Origin: Vitellaria paradoxa
Taxonomy: Eukaryota > Streptophyta > Magnoliopsida > Ericales > Sapotaceae
DNA length: 64,000 bases
Reading direction: 5' to 3'
Assembly: GCA_019916065.1 (NCBI GenBank)
Contig: CM034237.1
Span: 41,956,485 to 42,020,484 of the forward strand
In this document: one piece after another, positions 35,063-45,985 of the stretch
Numbering within the stretch: the stretch's first letter is position 1
Layout: every line of letters begins with the position of its first letter
Made by a program: the position numbers and the translations under genes
Notes under the pieces: generated by a model
Database searches by the model: none
What the model saw: the letters and a program-made list of their open reading frames with translations, nothing else
Told to the model about the DNA's origin: nothing

Positions 35063-35380
35063 AGCTTCATCCGGCCTTCCGGAGTGAATCTAAGAACCAG
35101 TTCCTTCATAAGCAAAGTATCGAGGACCGCCTGATTATCTAAGAGAATCATCTCGCCTTCTAAGAAGCCAGGGGCCGAAACGTGTACAATCTCGGTGACG
35201 TCCGATCTTCCCACCCACCTAGATAATCACGCGATCAGACGTCACCGAGACCGTATACGTGTCGGCCTCTGACTTCTTCCAAGGTGAGACGATTTTCTGA
35301 GATAATCAGGCGATCCTCGATACTTTTGCTATTGATGGAACTGGTTCTTAGATTCACTCCGGAAGGCCGGATGAAGCTCC
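35061..35380. repeat. 147-bp inverted duplication (hairpin, 25-bp loop) of a coding-like sequence
   Basis: Left arm 35061-35207 is the reverse complement of right arm 35233-35380, at roughly 85-90% identity by eye; the outermost ~40 bp are identical. The left arm on the minus strand stays open and reads DVTEIVHVSAPGFLEGEMIL...ELVLRFTPEGRMKLR. The right arm on the plus strand keeps ELVLRFTPEGRMKLR but has shifts, and coding-like sequence runs on beyond the arm to about 35466 (GGPGHVAVGFPTQEGEETGQ). I do not recognise the protein. A transcript across it would fold into a long stem, like a young MIR-type or siRNA-producing locus derived from a gene. No promoter or mature small-RNA position can be read from sequence. 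Confidence 0.85.
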
Positions 35381-35480
35381 GAGGAGGTCCCGGACACGTT
35401 GCGGTTGGATTTCCGACCCAAGAAGGAGAGGAAACCGGTCAAGGATCTGCCGCCGGAACTTGTTAAGCGACGACAAAGTG
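35381..35480 (+). pseudogene. Continuation of the unidentified coding-like fragment
   Basis: The plus-strand frame continues from the right hairpin arm through GGPGHVAVGFPTQEGEETGQ and stops at a TAA near 35464. Base composition is GC-richer than the neighbours. It is probably the part of the parent gene fragment that was not inverted. Confidence 0.35.
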
Positions 35481-35791
35481 ACTGATTCGGTTACGCCGTC
35501 GTGATAATGGATTTTACCGGCTAGTGGCAAATATCGAAAATAAAGAAATCACGCGGACTTTACACGATGGTACAAAACGGCACCGTTTTGGAAGTTGTAA
35601 AAAATTATTGCAAAACAGTGTGGTAAACGTGTAGTATTGCTCTTTTGTGGGAATGGAAAGAAGATCATTAGGGGGGATAACCTGTGTCTAATGTGCACAT
35701 AGCCCTCAACTTTTGCCCTAATTTGGACCCTTAATGATGCAATCTGAACCGCAGACATGCGTAGTTTTTGATCATAGGTCCATGATCCAAC

Positions 35792-35883
35792 GGTTTGGAT
35801 TGTGGTGGGGTGCTACCACTGGCGGAGCCACGTTAGGGGTTTGGATTGTGGTGGGGTGCTACCACTGGCGGAGTCACGTTAGG
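35792..35883 (+). repeat. 46-bp tandem duplication over the hAT insertion edge
   Basis: GGTTTGGATTGTGGTGGGGT through GCGGAGCCACGTTAG occurs twice, starting at 35792 and 35838. Each unit includes the target duplication GGTGCTAC and the first bases of the element terminus, so the end of the element was duplicated with its flank. Confidence 0.88.
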
Positions 35884-36425
35884 GCAAGGGCAAGGGGACA
35901 AGTGTCCCCTGAACTTTTTATATTAAATTATAAAAATATCTTTGACATTTTACCTTTAATTAAAAAATAAATTAATTTAAAATTAGATTATATTGGCTTT
36001 ATTTAAAAACTAAGGTAAATTCAAAATTTTTCAACACAAAAAGAATTTATAAAAATTAAACTCAAGTATTTTTTTTTGAAATAAAATATATTATCCTATT
36101 ACACTATTCAATATTTTTGTGCATAATATCAAAAAATATAATATATAATATAATAAATTCTATAAACAATAAAAACTTAATAATAATTATATTTTTTTAA
36201 GTAATGATAGACATCTTATTAAATCTCAGATACTGTTAAAATAACTAGTTGAACCATTAAATTGAAAAAAGTATAATCAACGGTTTAATGTTCAAGAATA
36301 ATTTTATCTCTCTCTAAAAGTAACATTATTTCTCTCATACTTTTAGCCCGAAGATAACTTGTTATTCTCATCTTAGATACCCGGTGTCCCCTTACTAAAA
36401 ATTATGGATCCGCCCTGGGTGCTAC
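35855..36425 (+). mobile_element. Non-autonomous hAT element (555 bp), copy A
   Basis: The element at 35863-36417 begins CACTGGCGGAGTCA and ends TGGATCCGCCCTG (inverted: CAGGGCGGATCCA). It is flanked by a perfect 8-bp target duplication GGTGCTAC (35855-35862, 36418-36425), the hAT signature. There is no transposase. The interior matches the reverse complement of 41932-42476 over almost its whole length, for example AAACTCAAGTATTTT and AATATTTTTGTGCATAATAT. Confidence 0.9.
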
Positions 36426-36961
36426 GCCGATATTTCAATTTTATGTAGCTTCAAATCCAATGACAAATGCTATGTTTGAGAAAGTTAAGGTTCATTCAAA
36501 ACGATACTCTTCCTGGTTTCATGAAATGCCCTTGTATTAAAACAACAGGAAATTTGGATGTTGCAATTGTGTAGGGGTATAATCGTCAAATCTTTATAGA
36601 ATCTGTTAATGATTTGATTTGGGCTTTAAATACAAATGATGTGATCACAAATTTTCATTTACAGCTTCCCATAAAATCTAAACAATTCCTTTATTAGTTT
36701 GGGAAATGTGCCTAATTTGAGCTGCATTTTTGGAGGATCGGACTCGTAGCTCCTCCCTTATTGGAGGCAGTGGGAAGACAATTTTGCCCTTCATCATGGA
36801 TCATAATTCCCAAGGTTCTCACTTCTCTCTTAGGTGCAATTTTGTGTTCTTGTGAGTAAATACAAATATGCCCAGAAAAGGGTCCGTTGCTTTATAGTTT
36901 ATTTCACTAATTAAGGAAATTGATTGTCTTTGCTATTTAACCTAAAATTTTATGGAACTTT
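36426..36961. other. Intergenic, no gene seen
   Basis: Moderately AT-rich single-copy-looking sequence. No open frame with recognisable content. Confidence 0.6.
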
Positions 36962-37252
36962 CCGTATGGATAAAACTTCTGGGGTTGGGAATAAATCCGT
37001 ATCCGTTACTCATGGGTACGCACTGAATAAAACTCGTCCCGTGATTCTAACCGGTACAGAATCACAAGAAAGTAAATCAATCTAGACAAGTTCTGACTGA
37101 TCGGTTCAGCCGAGAGGTTAGGTAGCCCTTCATAGTGAAGGGAATTACTGTCCCCGAGAGGAATCGAACGAGTGATCGTTGGTCCCGCGCCCTACAGCAA
37201 CTACCCAAACCAACTCGGCTACCCCTGAAAGGGCTCCATATGAATAAAACTT
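36962..37252 (-). mobile_element. tRNA-derived SINE, minus strand, ~257 bp
   Basis: The minus strand begins GGGGTAGCCGAGTTGGTTTG with a canonical A box (TAGCCGAGTTGG) and has a B box GTTCGATTCCTC about 45 bp on. A non-tRNA body follows, ending near TTATTCCCAACCCCAG without a poly-A tail. Target duplications CCGTATGGATAAAACTT (36962-36978) and CCATATGAATAAAACTT (37236-37252) are 17 bp with two mismatches. It differs from the two SINE types in the duplicated block. Confidence 0.9.
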
Positions 37253-37869
37253 AGCTGAATTATTAGTTGAGCAATGTTTTTCTTTTTTTTTTTCTTGTTT
37301 TTGTTTTAATAGCAAAATAGGTATTCATTTATTTTATGAAAAAAGTTGCTTTCTCCTAATTAAGAGACATAAATAATTGATAACAATGTATGCTAACATA
37401 TGAAGTATAGTTATAAATTTTATATCCAATAGTGTAGTAATTTTGTTATCAATACAATATATATATATATTAGATCTATACGTATCAATATAATGTATAA
37501 AAAAAATTTATATAGTAAAGTATATATTTACAAAAATTATACATATATATATTCACAAAAAAAAAAAAAGAAATAATGTATTACTCTACTTAGTATATAA
37601 AATACAATTCAAGTATAAAACACAAGTTTTAAAGAAACATTTTTTATGTTTTCGTATTAATGTTAATTAAAACAACTAATTTAATTTATTTCATATTTTA
37701 TAAAATGACACAACAACAAAAAAAATAAAGGAGAGCTTCTTATATGGAGTGTGATAAGAAATTGGAAAACGTGGTGTATGTGATTCTTAAAAAATAATAA
37801 TAAAAATAAAATTCAAAACATAACACCAAAATTTTGAAAACTTCTAGAACAACGTGAGAAATCTCACTG
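37253..37869. other. AT-rich intergenic sequence
   Basis: Low-complexity A/T tracts and short AT microsatellites. No gene. Confidence 0.6.
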
Positions 37870-38469
37870 CTTATAGAGTGTGTTTGGAGTACTAAATTTG
37901 GTAAAAAAATCTTTTAACTTTTTTAACTTTCTTAACTTTCTGCATACCAAAAATCTCTAAGTTTTCTTAATTTTTATTAATTTTTGTCAATTTTTACCAA
38001 ATTTCTCTCACTTTTTTACTTTTTTTTAAGAAACACACCAAACTTTCAACAATCCAAAATTTACTTACCATTTATTTTTTTATCAAAATTTAGCCCCCTT
38101 TTGGTGCTATCAAAAATCACCGAAAGTTACAAAAATTTACAAATATACCTATTTTTATCAATTTTTGTCATTTTATTTTTTGTGCGTTTATTTTCAAAAT
38201 TTAAATTTTAGAAACTTTTACAAAAAGAAACAAAAAATTACAAAAAGTTACTTTTTTCTATTTTTTTCAACATTTATCGACTTTTTATACTACTTTTTAA
38301 TCAAATCCGTTAGAACTACTTATTTTATACCATTTCAATAGATTATTTTAATCATTTTTAATTAATTTTTCAAATACTAAAAAGTAACTAACATTTTTTA
38401 CTTTTTTCTATTCTTTGTCCACTTCTGGTCGTTTGAGCAGCCCCTTAGCACCCTAAACACTCACTTATA
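37870..38469. mobile_element. Possible non-autonomous TIR element (588 bp)
   Basis: The segment 37876-38463 starts GAGTGTGTTTGGAGTACTAA, and its end inverted reads GAGTGTTTAGGGTGCTAAG, an imperfect terminal repeat. CTTATA lies on both sides (37870-37875, 38464-38469). The interior is T-rich with many TTTTTAC/TTTACAAAAA words and no transposase. The 6-bp flank does not fit a standard superfamily, so the exact ends are uncertain. Confidence 0.45.
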
Positions 38470-41190
38470 ATCTAAAAAATTTGACTACTGATCATTTTGT
38501 GAAATAATATGTTTTGTACCATTTTCTACACACAACCTGTACACTCAAAATATGTTTTGTACTACTTATGGAATGTAGACAAATAGATGGTGACAAAAAT
38601 GCTGTTGCAAAACATTGTGAAGAGAAAATGTTTAGGTAGCTGATGGGCAAAGGTAATTATTATTTGAAGAGTATACGCGTTATCTATATATATATATATG
38701 TATATATATTTTGAGTCACAATTTAAACGTTGGTTTTATTATACATTATTGGCCTACTGTCTTTAATTAAGCTTCTATATATAATGAATATAAATCAAAT
38801 GATGGGTGTGGATATTTAGTTTTAATTTATCAATTATAATTCATTTCTTTTTTATTCTTAAGAATTTAAACATTTCTTTTTATTTTATAACTTAAACAAA
38901 CTTTAATTAAAATTTAAGCCACATTTGCATTGAATCCTTATTTAAGAATAACAATTATTAGATATTTGAGGGGATGGTACTTGACATAAAAATTTAGCCT
39001 CCATTTGTTACTAACTTAAAGCTAAAATAAAGTTTTCACATATTTACAATCTTCTATACATGTGCGAGCATGTGGATTAATTCTTAAATTATAATCAATC
39101 TTCTTTTTGAAAACACAAATTATAATCAATCGAACACGTATGTTTTGTGTTGTTTCATTTAGAATTAATAGATAATGATGTGCAAATCACTGTTTTATCC
39201 TACTAGGTGGTACTTAGTATACCTGATAAAATCTGTTAACAAAGCAATATACATTTTGTATTTATACTTGCACCTTTCATCTTGTACTCATATTTTTAAT
39301 TTGGTATCGGAATTTCTCCGAGTATACTATAAATTTTTCAAATTTTAATGTTTTGTCTTTAATTAATTTATTTATTTTTCTCTTTTTTTTTTTCTTTGTT
39401 GCCTAAACTGTATTGGAATTTTTTTATTCGTTATTGTCCAACTCCACAAAAATTCCGGTTATTTTAGTTTATTGTTTTATGTAATGTAAAATATGTTAAA
39501 TTATTTGTCTTAATCAATATTAATATTAAAAAATAAATAAGTTAGTTACATCTTGTACTTTATACTTAAGTTATACTTTCTACTTATTTGAGCGATGCAT
39601 TAGTTTTTTAATATGTATATATATATATATATATTTAAATATTTTATAACAATAAATCTCAAGTAGTACCTTATGACGCTTTGGTTTATTGTACTAATAC
39701 CAAAATTGGTACACTGTTCAAATTCGAAATTTACAATTCCAGTTGGGAGTGCAGATTTCAAAGGTCCCATTAATTTGGTCCAACAAATTTTTTTTTTTTT
39801 TTTTTTTTTTTGAGAACTGAAAAAAAAATTACCCTCTCGATCACAGTCTTAGCTGCAACACTCAAGAACAAGTAGCTATCACTGCTTACTAGATTGGGTT
39901 ATATATGTATATATGTATGTATGTATTAATATTTGAAATAAAATTATATGGTCCAATGTTTCAATGTTAATGCCTAAAAAAGATTAATTTGAACTATACC
40001 AATATAAAACAACCATAGTAACAGAAGTACCAAGAAGTACAAACTTTATATGATAGTATATATGTGTATATGCCATGCATATAATGTCTAGGGCTATACC
40101 TAAAATTACTTCTCCTCTAATACTATAGCAAGCTACTCGGAACCTTCTTAGCATATATTCTTTCATGGTCCGGAGGCCAACATTAGCCTCTAAAATAATC
40201 ACTTAGCTCGACCCCACAAAATCCGCAGCAATAGTTTTGTATTGAAAATTAAATGTACCAAACAGCCCAGCACTACCTTTAAAGTAACATCAAATTCCCC
40301 CAAAAAAGTAATACATTACATTCTATCTAAAATTCCTCTTTATCTCTGGAAGGGTTACGTTTTCCTTCTCTTTTAATCATACATCAATCAAGGTCCACTC
40401 CTTTAGCAGCATTACAACCAATGAAAATGAATATATGTATGTATAAAGTCAAGATTAGGACCCCAAATCCTTGATCAATTAATGGTGACAGAAAAGCTAC
40501 TTTTAGGGATATTTCTTTTGGAGAGATTATGACTTGATTAAAATAAGTTTTAGAGCTGGCACTTAACAAATCAACTTATCCTTTAGGGCTCATCGCAACT
40601 TTTTGTAGGGGCAAAAACCATGCCAAAGGTGGGTTAGAAATTGGAATCTAGCTAGTTAAGAAAGCTTCATGAAGTTTTTTTTTTTGGGGGAGGGGGGGTG
40701 TTCTAACTTTTTCAATCAACGTAGTTGATGGTCATGAGATATTTATTTAATAAAAAATAATTGAGTGGGGATTCTCATCATCATAATTTAATCAAGATCC
40801 CATTACTTCTCTCTCCAAAATGTAGATTAACCTCTCTTTGGTTGGGCAAAATTTAGTGCATGACATAATATCACAGTGGATATGTGAATCTCACTTTGCC
40901 TAAGAAACGTAAATCATCCATACTTTAGTTTAGTCAAATGGTGGAGGCCACACTTTGCCAATTATTAATTATGAGGCGTAGAAAAACTTTTTTCTTTTTT
41001 TTCGTAATTTAAAATTGGGGTTAATTACTTTTATATTTTTGACACAATGTGAAAATCACTAACGCGTTTTGAATTTTAAAAACTTACAGTTAATGTATCT
41101 GAAATTTAAAAACTTATCTTATACTTTTATATATAAAATTACAATTCAAGGAGTATTAGTGATTTTAAACTTAAAATTAAGATTTTCTAA
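38470..41190. other. Long non-coding interval
   Basis: AT-rich, with (AT)n runs near 38687-38706 and 39616-39634, a T-run at about 39789-39810 and a T/G homopolymer at 40675-40698. No gene or element end found on either strand. Confidence 0.55.
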
Positions 41191-41199
41191 TTTTTTCAT

Positions 41200-42720
41200 C
41201 ATTTTCTCAAATTGAGCAACAACATATAGTCATTTTGAAACATGGTAAGTAGGTTCTCTTTGACACAAGTAATTGTAGGAATGAATAGTATAATATTTCA
41301 TATTCTGTTATGCTCTTATGTGATTTTAATTTATAACTTTTTAAATTTTCTTGCATTCACTCAAATCGAGCAAACAACTTCTAGTCACTATGAAATTTGA
41401 CACATAGGTTCATTTTGGCACTAATATATAACTTGCAAGAACGAATCGTGCGAGATTCCAAGACTTAGTGTGCCAACTATGCCTATGTGTAGTTTTAAGT
41501 TTAAACTTAAAATGTTTTAAATTTCACATTATTCGCTGAAATTGAGCAAATGCTCTTAGTCGCTATGAGACTTGATTTCGCTTTAGCACTACTAATGTGC
41601 AGAAATGAATTACATGAGATTTCAAGTTTTAGTATACCCTCACTCATATATAGTTTTAGATTTAAATTTAAATGTAACATTTTCTAAATTTTTTGTCATT
41701 CATTCAAATCGAGCAAACGACTTTTGATTGCTATAAAACTTGACATATAGGTGGATTTGAGCACTGACACTTAATGTCAGCCCTGAACATTAGGTTGGGG
41801 GCCATTAAATTAAAATCTAACGGTCCCGAGCTTGATGTCATCCATCTAACATTGCACAAAGATGTTAACCTCCCCCCTTTTCATAAAGGTTCAACTTAAT
41901 AGTAATGACATATAAAAACAAATTATGTAAGCAGGGACAAATTCAGAATTTTCATAAGGGGGCCACCGAGCATCAAGCACCTAAGAATAAGACAACGAGT
42001 TATGTCGGGGTTAACAGTAGAAATAAAAAATGTTATTATTAGGGAGAGATAAAATTGCTCTTAGATATTAAACTAATTAATATATTTTTCACAGTTTAAT
42101 AGTTAATTGGTCCTTTTAGTAGCATCTAAAATTTATTAGGGATATCTCTTGTTACTAAAAAATATCGTTATTAAGTTTTTACAGTTTACAAAATTGATTA
42201 TGTTATATTTATTGATATTATGCACAAAAATATTCAATAGTATAGTGAGAGAATGTATTTTATTTCACAAAAAATACTTGAGTTTGATTCTTGTAACTCC
42301 ATTTATATTGAAAAATTTTGAGTTACTTTAATTTTTTAATATGGACAAAATACCCTAATTTTGAATTAATTTAAATTTTTTGATAAAACTAGAATATTAA
42401 GAGTATTTTGATAATTTCAAATCTAAAATCAAAGGGACTCACTTGCCTCCCTTGCCCCAAGGTAGGACTGCCCTTGCATGCTAGAATTTTGAGTCTTGGT
42501 ATACCTATCATACCCGTGTCTAGTTTTAAGTTTTCACTTAAGTTTAGGAATTTATAAAATTTACGTTATTTACTCAATTGAAAAAAAAAAAAAAAGAAAA
42601 AGAAAAACAGTCACTGCGAAACTTGACATGTAGCTAAGTTCACCTTGGTGCTAGTAATGCGTAGAAATAGACTGTGAGAAATTCTTAGTCCCGATGTGCC
42701 CATTATGCTCACATGTAATT
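41200..42720 (+). repeat. Diverged satellite-like tandem array, ~155-175-bp units
   Basis: Units carry TCAAAT(C/T)GAGCAAA, AGTC..TATGA.ACTTGACA, GGCACTAAT, AGATTCCAAGTCTTAGT and TAGTTTTAAGTTT in the same order. The GAGCAA word falls near 41214, 41367, 41541 and 41706, and a further diverged unit begins near 42560 after an insertion. Spacing of 153, 174 and 165 bp shows an old array with indels. Confidence 0.7.
41924..42484 (-). mobile_element. Non-autonomous hAT element (545 bp), copy B, inside the satellite array
   Basis: The element at 41932-42476 in minus orientation has termini CAGGGACAAATTC (left) and CAAGGGCAGTCCTACC (right, inverted). The flanking 8-mers TATGTAAG and CATGCTAG match at five of eight positions, and both align to TACATGAG in an uninterrupted satellite unit, so they are an aged target duplication. 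Interior homology to 35863-36417 (reverse complement) defines a two-member family. Lower terminal identity suggests it is the older copy. Confidence 0.8.
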
Positions 42721-45467
42721 TTAACTATTAAATTTATTGACAATCTTTTATTATACATTTTATTATTATGTTTAACTAGTTATCGTATCTAATTTCTTCT
42801 TTTTTTATTTATTTAAGGTATATATGATCCCGCTCGCTGTTACTATATATATATATATATATATTAATTTTTTAGTTTGTCGTGTGGGATAATTTATATT
42901 TTGGTTTTTGTAATATTTAAACCATTTAAATTTGTAATATTTTTAAAATTAATAATATGATATATGGCTTGTTTATTTAAATTTAGTTTTGAATCGTTAA
43001 TAAGCAATGATTTATAAAAATTGAATGTATATGCACAATGTACATGTATAAATTAAATGCATATGTATAATTTGAACGCTCACGCACAATTTAAAAGTTC
43101 TTAAAAATATTTATTATTAACCCTAATGTGATTTAGCCAACTTCAGCAATCCATGGCTTTAAGGTATAATTCCCCCCCCCCCCCCCCCCCCAAAAAAAAT
43201 CTTTGGCTACCTTCTTACGCAAAAGACCATAAGATTTTCAGGAGTAAATGCGATGATATGTTTAAATTAATTTTATCCAAAACAAACTAAATTTGACCCA
43301 AAAAAATTAATTAATTAATTAATTAAAATATTTGACTCATTAAAAACTCAAACTAATAATTTTTTAATATACAATTATTATTCCCATACACATCAATTTA
43401 AATAATTTATATATTATGAAACAATTCACCTTTATTTTAATTGAAAACTCGGTTCACTAATTTCATGAAAGTTTTTCATATCAATAAAGATGATAATATT
43501 TAAAATTCACTATTACTTAATATATATATATATATATATATATTAATTAAATCATGAAAGAATCTAGACTTGGATCCAAATACCTGATTATCTGATGATC
43601 CAAAAAATAAAAAATAAAAGAATAAAGAAATGTGACCTATCATCTAAACAAAATCTAATTATTATTAAAATGTCCATATTATCAAGTGCAATTTTTTGTA
43701 TAGAGATTTTGGCATAATAAAATTTTTCCTAGTTAATAAATACAGCACTTTATATATAGCTAGTAGTCACAATGCACCAGCTTATTAACAAATGTAAATG
43801 TCACTAAAATGATTCTGAAATTGTCTCTTGAATATGGTTTCTTTCCATGGTGACAAGCAGAGCTGGTAAGTTCTTGAAAATGAAATCATTTTAGAAGCTA
43901 GTCTAATAACCATCCTGAATGATGGTTCAGTAATGAAGCTTGATGTCCACTTGTTTTGAAAATTGATAGGCTCTGTTTGTTGGAGACATATTATTAAAAG
44001 GGAAAATTCATACATCAAGAGAGATTTAAAAAATCCCCCTAAATTTAAATACATTGTATTTGTGGACTTCCTCAACTCTAGAAGCAAAACTCTCTCTGAA
44101 ATATGCATATTCTACATTTTCTGATGCAAAAATGTTGAGATTCTGAGGCTTGAGAAGGGGCCCAATGATGTGGGAAGGGAGACCAAAAGCTGCTAAAATA
44201 TAAATTTTGGAAGAACCCAAAATCAAACCATCCTGGGACACATCACCATCACTCAATGCTCTTAAAATATATTATAAGACAGCCTATGATTTCAGGTGCA
44301 AGCCATATCACAAATGGGACCCCAAATGGTCTCCTGTGTGCTGAGTAGGAAGGTGGCATGTCCCTTTCAATCCGCAGAAACTCATCTAGTCTTTTGTTGG
44401 CTTGTAGCAGAGTTATTTGGCTTATTGTAAGACCTTTACTTTCTTTTGAAAGAAATAAAACTATTATTGCCTTTCAAATAAAATTAGTTTAGGTTAAAGA
44501 AATTAGAGAGAAAATATAGCACTTATGAATCTAAAATCTTGATTTGTGTGAGTTTCACGCAAACCTCACATAACATAAATCCACCGCTTTTATTTGTGAT
44601 GATAGCTAAGAATAGATTCAGAATTTGTAACTAATGAGAGTAAAAATATAATTTTAAAATACAAAATGAAGAGAAAAAAATATAAAATTTGAGAATTGAA
44701 AAAAAATTCTTAAACCATTTATTAACCTCTTAATTTTTTATTTTTTCAATCCACTCAAATAAGAATGTATTTAAATTTTAAATTACGTTGACTACTTTAA
44801 AATTTGATGAAAATACACAAAACACTTTCGTAATTTTTAAAATTACACTTATTACTCCTACTTTTTAAATTATGTTACAAACTCCCTGCCCCCTAGGGAT
44901 GTTAATGCGATATTAACAGTAGGTGAAATATAAATGAACATAAAATATCTTAAATAGAGACTCTTAACCATTTGATCATAAAAAATCAAATATCTCATCG
45001 TTAAAAGTTACGTTAAGTGATCTTGCCAACATTTGATCTCCAAATTACGAAATAGTTTGTGACATAATCTAAACAATAAAGATAGTAACTATAATTTCAA
45101 AAACTACAAGAATAATTTATATATTTTTATCAAACCTCGTGAATAGTTAATGTAATTTACCCTTTAAAAGGTTGTTCTTGATATGAGCTATTTCACTTTT
45201 TGTTTTCTCTCTCTCTCTAGCCAATTTTTACTCACCAAAAATCTTTGACTCAAAACAACACAGCCTGACATACAGATGTGTAACACCGAAGGATTAAGCT
45301 CATCTCACTTGGAAAAATAAGACTAAACTTAGACAAATGAGGACAATAAGCACAAAGTTTTCTGCAATGACCAAACTGCTAATGGGCCAAAAATATTTAC
45401 ATATGAACTGCCTCAAAATATTCCTCTATCAGTTCTCTCTAAATTACTGACTGTTTGCGCATCTATT
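42721..45467. other. Long non-coding interval
   Basis: It holds (AT)n runs at 42845-42864 and 43520-43542 and a 20-bp C run at 43172-43191. Minus-strand frames at 43785-44256 (MSDGDVSQDGLILGSS...) look slightly coding-like, and the stretch is less AT-rich than its flanks, but I recognise no family and two frames overlap with stops. No gene is claimed. Confidence 0.5.
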
Positions 45468-45710
45468 TTACAGGAAATTCACATCAAGTCTCACAAAATA
45501 GATCTTAAATCTTTCTAAGAAGCACACTACACTTGAATCATCCGTAGCTGGGCGAATCACCGCCTCAAAAAATGGTTTAACTGAGCAGGATCTCGAAGAA
45601 ATAGGCGAAAATATATTCATTTTTATCAGCTTATGGCCTTGAGAAACATACCGATCGAGCGAGCCATCTATGTTCACTACTCAAGTGGGGAGAAAGAAGA
45701 AAAAAATCGG

Positions 45711-45985
45711 TCATCTTCCAAATCTCAAGCACTTGTTGTGTTTGGATTCTGAAATACTAGTACTAGGATCAAGCCTCGATTTGCTGCCTTTTTTGAATAA
45801 GCGTTTCTCCACTGCAGCCACAAACTTGCGCAAGCGCTTGATGTACTCGGGATAAGTTTCAAGGTTACAATGACCGCCGCCCTTGACCCACAACGGAGGA
45901 TCATATTTTTTCCTTGGAAAGTTTCCAGTTGCTTTCCATGGGACCAATCAAAATTGTCGTCTTCGTTCCTTGCAAATAATTTATC
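45711..45985 (-). pseudogene. ABHD17-like alpha/beta-hydrolase, C-terminal fragment with frameshift
   Basis: Two minus-strand frames together give the end of the plant ABHD17/FAM108-type hydrolase family: NEDDNFDWSHGKQL in one frame (about 45985-45925), then KKYDPPLWVKGGGHCNLETY and PEYIKRLRKFVAAVEKR in another. In the family this region holds the acid residue (in a GT.DDVVDWSHGKQ context) and the catalytic His of GG.HCDLE; the His is kept here (GGGHCNLE). Indels around 45900-45925 break the frame. The N-terminal hydrolase core, including the nucleophile Ser, is not found upstream. Sequence at 45468-45677 (NIDGSLDRY...) may be part of the Ser-rich C-terminal tail. It is a relic or gene fragment; the family acts as membrane-associated depalmitoylases in animals. 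Confidence 0.65.

Noticed and set aside
37180..37226. tRNA gene on the minus strand
   Set aside because: A and B boxes are good, but no acceptor stem closes, and the unit is 257 bp with a target duplication: a SINE. The same applies to the tRNA-like parts at 10200-10236 and 14429-14500.
41200..42720. CRISPR-like spaced repeats
   Set aside because: Units are diverged satellite repeats without short identical repeats and unique spacers, in a plant genome.
43785..44256. Possible minus-strand gene (MSDGDVSQDGLILGSS...)
   Set aside because: Two overlapping short frames without a recognisable family, splice sites or codon pattern; left as unexplained.
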